Source: an uncultured Lachnospiraceae bacterium
GTDB lineage: Bacteria; Bacillota; Clostridia; Lachnospirales; Lachnospiraceae
DNA length: 20,593 bases
Assembly (NCBI GenBank): GCA_910578085.1
Contig: CAJTPM010000050.1
Location: 1-20,593 of the forward strand
Direction of reading: 5' to 3'
Positions within the stretch are counted from its first letter, which is position 1; each line of letters opens with the position of its first letter. Made by a program: the position numbers and the translations under genes. Shown here in pieces: positions 15,297 through 20,593 of the stretch. The notes under the pieces are model-generated. The model was not told where the DNA came from and did not search any database. It saw nothing but the letters and a program-made list of their open reading frames with translations.

Positions 15297-15665
15297 TTAA
15301 TAATAAATTGCACAAAGGTCTATGACATCCATAAGCAGACCATACTGTTTTTTTGTCTTTTCATCCATTGAATAATCAGACGGCGCATTTAAGGAATACA
15401 CCGCACCTGTTTTTTTGACTTCTCCGACCGGACGATAGGAGAGCAGTTGATCCACGGTCATGTCTAATACATTGAGGATTTTTTGTATATGTCTGTCAAA
15501 TGTACTCTTGTTATCAACCGTGCCGCTTAACAGGCGATCCAGTGTAGGTCTTGAGATATCCGCTTTTTTAGAGAACGATATTTTAGTGAAGCCTGAATCC
15601 CTGATGCAGTCCTTTAATTTTTTACCCACTAATATTCTCTGTTCAAATAAAGCATCAAATGACAT
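15297..15665 (-). CDS. XRE-type helix-turn-helix regulator
   Basis: The protein is 122 aa from the ATG at 15665, 10 nt after GGGAGGG. An earlier in-frame ATG at 15689 coincides with the predicted transcription start and would be leaderless. The HTH lies at about residues 16-65: LKDCIRDSGFTKISFSKKAD, then ISRPTLDRLLSG, then the HIQKILNVLDMTVDQLL helices. The C-terminal 45 residues (VGEVKKTGAVYSL to DVIDLCAIYY) are acidic and could be an interaction or cleavage segment. The gene is followed 10 nt later by the ImmA/IrrE peptidase gene, as in repressor-antirepressor pairs. Autoregulation through the repeats at 15731-15758 is plausible. Confidence 0.75.
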   Translation of the reverse strand: MSFDALFEQRILVGKKLKDCIRDSGFTKISFSKKADISRPTLDRLLSGTVDNKSTFDRHIQKILNVLDMTVDQLLSYRPVGEVKKTGAVYSLNAPSDYSMDEKTKKQYGLLMDVIDLCAIYY

Positions 15666-15675
15666 ATCGTATTTT

Positions 15676-15682
15676 CCCTCCC
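15676..15682 (-). promoter_or_regulatory. Ribosome binding site deciding the regulator start
   Basis: GGGAGGG on the minus strand is 10 nt before the ATG at 15665. The alternative ATG at 15689 has no ribosome site and lies at the predicted transcription start. Confidence 0.6.
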
Positions 15683-15695
15683 TTTCCATGTTTAT

Positions 15696-15724
15696 AGTAT
15701 ACTCGTATTTTCCCACATTATCAA
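15696..15724 (-). promoter_or_regulatory. Sigma-A-type promoter of the regulator-ImmA-PIN operon
   Basis: On the minus strand TTGATA (15724-15719) and TATACT (15701-15696) are spaced by exactly 17 nt, close to the consensus. The predicted start is about 15689, just before the ribosome site of the HTH gene. Confidence 0.8.
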
Positions 15725-15730
15725 CTCGTT

Positions 15731-15758
15731 TGTAAAATATTTTTTTACATTTTTACAT
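15731..15758. promoter_or_regulatory. Candidate operator: TGTAAAA inverted repeat plus extra half-site
   Basis: TGTAAAA (15731-15737) and TTTTACA (15743-15749) form an inverted repeat with a 5-nt centre. A further TTTTACAT half-site is at 15751-15758. The block sits just upstream of the -35 box of the HTH operon, where a repressor or activator could bind. The sequence is AT-rich, so the significance is uncertain. Confidence 0.4.
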
Positions 15759-15784
15759 TCCTATAGCCATTAATTCCATTCTAT

Positions 15785-15835
15785 GGTTAACCGTTGAGCC
15801 GGAAAATTTTTCCCCACCCGTCGGCTCTGCCGGCA
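15785..15835. repeat. Cluster of short palindromes
   Basis: This 51-nt stretch contains GGTTAACC (15785-15792), GAGCCG/CGGCTC arms (15796-15801 and 15822-15827), GGAAAA/TTTTCC (15801-15806 and 15808-15813) and TGCCGGCA (15828-15835). It lies between the terminator of one operon and the promoter of the next, and no gene covers it. Confidence 0.5.
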
Positions 15836-15859
15836 ATCTTCTTTTGGATACCTGAATAC

Positions 15860-15898
15860 AAAAAAACGGGGAAAGATGTAATTCACACATCTTTCCCC
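15860..15898 (-). terminator. Strong intrinsic terminator after the clamp-like gene
   Basis: On the minus strand GGGGAAAGATGT and ACATCTTTCCCC form a 12-bp perfect stem with a 7-nt loop, followed by G and seven Ts. It starts 10 nt after the clamp-like stop codon and ends the helicase-clamp operon. Confidence 0.93.
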
Positions 15899-15908
15899 AA
15901 ATAACCAA

Positions 15909-17093
15909 CTATTCTGTAATTCTGATTACAATATTAAAATCTTCCGTTTCCTCGGCGTCTTTAAACAATATGCCCTCGTTGCTGTCCCCCACAAAGATGC
16001 TCATGGCTTCTTCCCTGTCATAGTTATCAAGAGCCATGCGGAAAAACTTAGAATTAAGTATCATATCTTTAAACTTTCCTTCGACTTTGCACGGCACAAT
16101 GCCTTTATATGTCTTTGCTTTTGTACTGAAGCAGAGACCTCCGGTTTTGTTCTTTGTAATATAGACGAAGGGTTCCTCTCCCTGGTTTGCTACATCGAAA
16201 ACATCAAGGGTTTCCAGAACATCCTTTGGAAGAGCCGTGATTTTGCTGGCTCTGCTATGCCCATTTGCCATGGAAATTACCCCGCTCAATGCATACGGGT
16301 TGTCTCCGGCATCTTTAATCATGAACATAGCGATATCTGCCTCGCTCTTAAAATACAGGTACTTCTCATAAGCGCAGATCTCCGTATTTTTCCCTGTCAA
16401 AAACTTTGTGAGGATTTTTAACTGGTCTCCATCCACCTGATAAAGAAGCTCCTTTTTCTGCTCTGAGCCTTCCTCCTTTACAGAATCAGGCAGCTCGTAT
16501 TTTACACTGTCCCCATAGAAAGCCAGCTTATAAGTGTCAGTGCTGCTCATCTGAAATTTTCCATTCTCCATGTCAAAGCGGATACAAACGGAACCTGTCA
16601 CACCATCAGCACCAGAATCATAAAACCTGCCCGCCCTGAACAAAATTTCAAGAAACTTCTTTGTATCCATGGTCGTCCTTACCAGCCAGTCGTTTGTCGG
16701 CGCGATGATAACTGGTTCTTCGCCAAGCGGTATCTGGATCTGATTTCCACCTTTTTTTATGATACAGCTCTTTCCGACTTCCAACGATAACGGCGCTTCA
16801 TTGCCGTTATTCAGGGCATTTGTGATGTCACACAGCTTTTTACCGCTGATATATGCATCATAGTCCTCTTCTTCCATCTCCAGTTCATTAATCAGAAACG
16901 CACTGAACAACTGTTTTTTTCCATCGAAACTGACTGCCATTCCAATATAGCCTTCTTTGATCTTCTGTTTTTTGGTCATGGTCAGCCGTACGGAATTTTC
17001 TGTAACCTCCTTTTTCTCCTTGGTGACTCCCACTGCGGGCTGAATTTTTCTCATACACTCCGCAAATCTTGAACTTTCCACTGTAAATTTCAT
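15909..17093 (-). CDS. Divergent DNA polymerase III beta-clamp-like protein
   Basis: The protein is 394 aa from the ATG at 17093, which follows AAAGGAGGAAAATAT; 13 codons of upstream frame lack a ribosome site. The three-domain layout of DnaN is recognisable. MKFTVESSRFAECMRKIQPAV starts domain I, with YISGKKLCDITNALN and SCIIKKGGNQIQIPL later in it. Domain II has TTMDTKKFLEILFRAGRFYDSG and STDTYKLAF, the equivalent of TDGHRLA. Domain III has KDVLETLDVFD and ends NSKFFRMALDNYDREEAMSIFVGD and FNIVIRITE. Length and order fit bacterial clamps (about 370 aa), but sequence is far from typical host DnaN. Clamps encircle DNA and tether partner enzymes. Co-transcription with the helicase suggests it serves element DNA processing. 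Clamp activity is inferred, not shown. Confidence 0.75.
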   Translation of the reverse strand: MKFTVESSRFAECMRKIQPAVGVTKEKKEVTENSVRLTMTKKQKIKEGYIGMAVSFDGKKQLFSAFLINELEMEEEDYDAYISGKKLCDITNALNNGNEAPLSLEVGKSCIIKKGGNQIQIPLGEEPVIIAPTNDWLVRTTMDTKKFLEILFRAGRFYDSGADGVTGSVCIRFDMENGKFQMSSTDTYKLAFYGDSVKYELPDSVKEEGSEQKKELLYQVDGDQLKILTKFLTGKNTEICAYEKYLYFKSEADIAMFMIKDAGDNPYALSGVISMANGHSRASKITALPKDVLETLDVFDVANQGEEPFVYITKNKTGGLCFSTKAKTYKGIVPCKVEGKFKDMILNSKFFRMALDNYDREEAMSIFVGDSNEGILFKDAEETEDFNIVIRITE

Positions 17094-17144
17094 ATATTTT
17101 CCTCCTTTTTTGGGGCAGATATTTTCTGCCATTAATGACTTCTG

Positions 17145-20100
17145 TTACATACTAAATAATGTAGGCATCCCTTTGCCGGCTTTCTTTTTCTTTTTTTCGC
17201 TTTTACTGAATATTTCGCCTATGGAACCTGTATCCAATAAAAACGTAGTAAACAGCGCATTTGAATTTATTCCGGCATCTTCAGCCTGCTTCACCTGTAA
17301 ATCTTCTTCCATTGTTTCTTCCTCAACAGCTTTCTCTTCCTGTGGCATTTCGAACCCCTCCTCCTCTTCCTTTATCCGATCTTCACTATTCGTTTTTAAA
17401 CCAAACAGGTCAAACAGGTCTATGGACTCTCCCGTGTCGGACAATAATCCTCCGGATCGGCTCACCCTTGTTGTAATATCTATTCCTGTCAATTCCTCAA
17501 AGGTTTTCATCTGCCTATGCTCCTGCCGTTCCCCGGTAGCGGAGTGCCACTGATTCAGTACATCAAACATACTTTTTAAGCCTTTCATCTGCTCCGGTGT
17601 TTTTTCGGTGACTGCCTGTGCAAGTTTTATTTTAGGGTCTACCCCCTGTGCCATGGCACACAGACCTTCTGATGAAAAATGCCCCTGTATCGCGCTGGTG
17701 GCTACCTGTTTGCTCGCCACCATCTCCAGCGCATCGATCTGGATTGTTCTTTCTGACAAAAGATATATGGTCCGGCATTCTAGAATCTGGTTCAGACGGT
17801 AATGACGCCTGCTCGCCTGCCACATGGTAAAAAGGTCGTAGCTGTATTGGTAAAAGATAATCGTCGGATAGTTATACAACGCATTTCTATACTCAAAAAG
17901 GAAATCCAGTCCCGTCTTCACGCAGCGGGGATTTGTGATGAACACCCTGACGCCTTTTGCTGCCATCTGGTGCATCCATGCCTCCCTTTCTTCCGCCGGC
18001 GGATTGCTGCTTTCAAGAATCTCCACTTCTTTCGCCCGCAGACCGCATTCCCTGGTAATGATTTCTTTCAGGCGCTTTGTTACCCGGGCCTCTCCTTTTC
18101 CTGTATACTCGCAGTAGACAAAAACGTTTCTGTCTTCCTTCAGCTCCCGCTTGACAATTTCACAAAGACGCCTTTCCTTATTCAAGAGTTTCCCGTCTTT
18201 CGTCAGATAGGACAAATCCGGAACTTCCGTAATGATTCCGCCGTCTATCGGCGACAGGACATTTGACCGTCCGTACGGCTTATCCGTATAGGAAAGCGAA
18301 AACTGTAAGAAGCTTCCCAAAATTGAGTTGCCAAGCTGCTGTTCAATCATTGCTGTCTTCATCTTTTCCCTGATATCGCGGTATACATCATAAATCTCAT
18401 CTTCCAGCGGCACATATTCAACCGTCTCATTTAACGGCGGCAGGTACGAGCTCATATCCGATAAATTTAAAAATACGGCTTTATCCATGAGGAAATCCGT
18501 AAATATGCTCAGGGAAATTCCGGGACGGCATTTAGGTGATCCTATCATCCTGCCTCTGGACATCGTGTTATAATCGCCGTTTTTCCCATTTTCCACCTCA
18601 TATTCAGTTGCAATGGTTCCATACCTCTCGACAAACCTCCGTTCCCCGGCTGCATCATAGGTGTAACCCATGCTGCGCATCTTCCTGGGATCCAGACGGA
18701 AAAGAAGGTAAAAGAAATGGCTTGCATATCCTCCTGCAATCGTGCCGGTAAGTGCCAGCTGCCAGCGGCTTGCTTTTACAAGGTCATGCATTGCAAACCC
18801 CTGTGCGCTTCCTCCGCCTTTGTATTCATGAGCCTCATCAAAAATGGCAAAGTCGAAATAACCTTTCAGGTACTTTTTGATATATCTTGATGGTGCATAC
18901 TTGCGCACGCCCGTAATCTTGGGATATGTAATTTCATCTTCATCAAGACCATTTTCTGCAATGTATTCCTCTTTCCACTTATCATGCACCCAGACGGTCT
19001 TTTTGTTCTTCTTTGCTTTGTTCGCCCAATGCGTCATTTTAACCCATGACTTTTTTCTGATGGTTATCGGCTTGAACGACAATGTCCTGTTTACCGGTTC
19101 GCAGGCAGGCTGCCAAAGAGAAGTTCCGCAATTTCTGCAGACATGGTTTGCTTTTGCCTGTGTAGCAAAATCAGACGGCTGAAGCGGCCGGTTTTCATCC
19201 GAAGGACAGCATGTATCCGTATCCGCAGGATACAGAAGCTGGTTGCATTCCGGGCATACCATACCCACAGCCTGAAACTCGCATTCCTCAAGTTCCCACT
19301 CTTTACATCCACAAATACACTGTGTCCGCATGGACATACGCTGCAGGTCCTTACAGTTTTTGCATCGTTTAACAATGGGGTTTTTCTTCTTAATTTGTGA
19401 AGGAAGCGGCACATAAGTATAGGACAGCTTTCCGGTTTCTTTACTCAGTATGTAAAATTCCTTTCCGGTTCTCGCTTTTCCCTGTTTCCGCAGCCGGCAC
19501 AGTTCCTTAATGCTCTTTATGATTACCACTTTGGCGTACGGAATATCTGTCTGTATCGCCTCTTTCCATTTTTCCACCAGATGCGACGGGCACATAATGA
19601 TATTCCGGTATTTTACCAATGAACTGTCTTTGTACACGGATTCTACAGAAATGTTATTCTCTTCCATAATCTTCCTGACAAAAAATCCTTCCGGAACTCC
19701 CATTCCCTGTAAAGTCTTGCCGCATCCCATATCTTCGTTAAGAAAAGCATAAGAACTGTGCTTCATGCATTCCATAAGTCCGTTTACGATAGCCGCCTGT
19801 TGTGGGAAGTAACGCTTTTTCAAAAATGCGATTTCATCCACCGTGTCTTTTAGCTCTACCAATGGATTCAGTTTCTTTTCCAGATTCTCTATCAAAGAGC
19901 TTCCATATTTCATAAAATAATCATCCATGTTGTCAAACTGCAGCGGCTTCTGCGGCTTGTCTGATATCTTTATCATGCAATTCCTTAATCCGTTTGTTAC
20001 CAGTTCCTGCAGGACGGCCTCTGTCATGGACATTTCATATACCAATGCGTTTTCTGCCCATTCCGGCATATCTCCATATACTTTTGTCTCAACCCGGGAC

Positions 20101-20516
20101 ATATACTCTTTCCCTGCTTCCCTTAAATAAGGTATCCAATCCGTCAGCAGCGGCAGATCAAAGTGATTCATCAGCCAGTTGTAAATATCCTTGTCCTGCG
20201 ACTCCTTTGAAGTAACAATATACGTTTCATTTAGTGTATCCGATATGCAGAGCGCATGGTTTACGGGTTCCTTCCCTCTCATCAGCTTTGTGTGGTAATT
20301 AGTAGTCTGTGTCTTAGGAAATATCATTATATCCCCTCCGGAATCCTGTTCCGGATACAGATTTACATTCCCGATGCTGATATTGGCGGTAAACCCTCTC
20401 AATGCTATTTCGCTTCGCTCAAAACAGGAATATATCAAAGCTATTTTTTTATAACCTTTGATTGCAGCAAAGACATATTCTACATGGGCAAATGCCCCGT
20501 TTGCTGAAATCCGCAT
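17145..20516 (-). CDS. SNF2-type (SF2) helicase/ATPase with zinc-ribbon insertion
   Basis: The protein is 1123 aa, with AAAAGGAGG 10 nt before the ATG. Residues 1-225 are an element-specific N-terminal region. The SF2 motifs are Q-like FPQQAAIVNGL (237-247), Walker A EDMGCGKT (261-268), Ia NIIMCPSHLVEKWKEA (305-320), II FDEAHEY (559-565) and III LALTGT (587-592). The second RecA fold has VFVYCEYTG (798-806), VRVFITNPRCVKTGLDF (856-872) and VI QASRRHYRLNQ (900-910), the usual QAxGRxHRxGQ. Between Ia and II lie cysteine pairs at 385/388, 400/402/404, 421/424, 436/437 and 460/463 plus C472, probably several zinc ribbons. The tail (990-1123) is acidic and disordered, with SIDLFDLF (1031-1038) and MPTLFSM at the end. 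It likely remodels or translocates on DNA as partner of the clamp-like protein encoded 51 nt downstream. Confidence 0.85.
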   Translation of the reverse strand: MRISANGAFAHVEYVFAAIKGYKKIALIYSCFERSEIALRGFTANISIGNVNLYPEQDSGGDIMIFPKTQTTNYHTKLMRGKEPVNHALCISDTLNETYIVTSKESQDKDIYNWLMNHFDLPLLTDWIPYLREAGKEYMSRVETKVYGDMPEWAENALVYEMSMTEAVLQELVTNGLRNCMIKISDKPQKPLQFDNMDDYFMKYGSSLIENLEKKLNPLVELKDTVDEIAFLKKRYFPQQAAIVNGLMECMKHSSYAFLNEDMGCGKTLQGMGVPEGFFVRKIMEENNISVESVYKDSSLVKYRNIIMCPSHLVEKWKEAIQTDIPYAKVVIIKSIKELCRLRKQGKARTGKEFYILSKETGKLSYTYVPLPSQIKKKNPIVKRCKNCKDLQRMSMRTQCICGCKEWELEECEFQAVGMVCPECNQLLYPADTDTCCPSDENRPLQPSDFATQAKANHVCRNCGTSLWQPACEPVNRTLSFKPITIRKKSWVKMTHWANKAKKNKKTVWVHDKWKEEYIAENGLDEDEITYPKITGVRKYAPSRYIKKYLKGYFDFAIFDEAHEYKGGGSAQGFAMHDLVKASRWQLALTGTIAGGYASHFFYLLFRLDPRKMRSMGYTYDAAGERRFVERYGTIATEYEVENGKNGDYNTMSRGRMIGSPKCRPGISLSIFTDFLMDKAVFLNLSDMSSYLPPLNETVEYVPLEDEIYDVYRDIREKMKTAMIEQQLGNSILGSFLQFSLSYTDKPYGRSNVLSPIDGGIITEVPDLSYLTKDGKLLNKERRLCEIVKRELKEDRNVFVYCEYTGKGEARVTKRLKEIITRECGLRAKEVEILESSNPPAEEREAWMHQMAAKGVRVFITNPRCVKTGLDFLFEYRNALYNYPTIIFYQYSYDLFTMWQASRRHYRLNQILECRTIYLLSERTIQIDALEMVASKQVATSAIQGHFSSEGLCAMAQGVDPKIKLAQAVTEKTPEQMKGLKSMFDVLNQWHSATGERQEHRQMKTFEELTGIDITTRVSRSGGLLSDTGESIDLFDLFGLKTNSEDRIKEEEEGFEMPQEEKAVEEETMEEDLQVKQAEDAGINSNALFTTFLLDTGSIGEIFSKSEKKKKKAGKGMPTLFSM

Positions 20517-20593
20517 ATAAGCATATCCTCCTTTTATTATATATAATCTCTCGGAATCTTTAAGCCAATAAACACAAGGCTTTCAGATGCCTT
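20517..20593 (-). promoter_or_regulatory. Upstream region of the helicase gene (incomplete)
   Basis: It contains the AAAAGGAGG ribosome site (about 20526-20534) and a TATAAT box at 20541-20536 on the minus strand. The sequence 17 nt further upstream (CTTAAA) is a poor -35. The window ends here, so another promoter or an upstream gene cannot be excluded. Confidence 0.35.

Noticed and set aside
17802..18266. Plus-strand open frame of 154 codons
   Set aside because: It is antisense to the helicase C-terminal motor domain, whose motifs are clearly read on the minus strand.
1..20593. CRISPR arrays, tRNA or rRNA genes, insertion sequences
   Set aside because: No regularly spaced repeats, no cloverleaf or rRNA-like segments and no transposase motifs were seen in either strand.

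Overview
The window reads as part of an integrative and conjugative element of a low-to-mid GC Firmicute, most likely a gut Clostridia/Lachnospiraceae-type host. The evidence is strong AGGAGG Shine-Dalgarno sites in front of nearly every gene, a single-membrane (Gram-positive) type IV secretion gene set with no VirB7/B9/B10 outer-membrane core, a lipoprotein lysozyme-NlpC/P60 hydrolase of the Tn916 Orf14 type, and a PrgI/TcpE-type protein. No rRNA, tRNA, CRISPR or transposase was seen. No relaxase, VirD4 coupling protein or functional integrase lies in the window, so the element extends beyond it.

Region A (about 12477 down to 36, minus strand) is one long, tightly packed transfer operon. In transcription order it encodes a two-TM pilin-like protein, then an intrinsic terminator, a PrgI-like protein (TTG start), a pilin-like lipoprotein, a VirB4-N-terminal-like coiled-coil membrane protein, the VirB4 ATPase, a VirB6-like polytopic protein, a VirB1-like cell-wall hydrolase and a VirB8-like protein. 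A distal accessory set follows: a receiver-like protein, a degenerate tyrosine-recombinase-like protein, a GAF plus degenerate GGDEF protein, a third pilin-like membrane protein and an S1/OB-fold protein. Gaps are 0 to 47 nt, apart from the 72-nt gap that holds the terminator.

Region B (12478-13647) holds an AT-rich control region, one plus-strand GNAT acetyltransferase gene, and a 346-nt gap with a perfect 16-bp inverted repeat beside a candidate promoter.

Region C (15724 down to 13648, minus) is a compact three-gene operon with its own good promoter: an XRE-type regulator, an ImmA/IrrE metallopeptidase and a PIN-like nuclease. The last two reading frames overlap by 8 nt. It looks like a regulatory, toxin-antitoxin or defence module carried by the element.

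Region D (20516 down to 15860, minus) is a two-gene DNA-processing operon ending in a strong intrinsic terminator: a SNF2-type helicase with a zinc-ribbon insertion, followed by a divergent DNA polymerase III beta-clamp-like protein. The helicase tail carries sequences resembling clamp-binding motifs, which suggests the two proteins work together on element DNA. Function assignments rest on motifs read by eye; no database search was possible.
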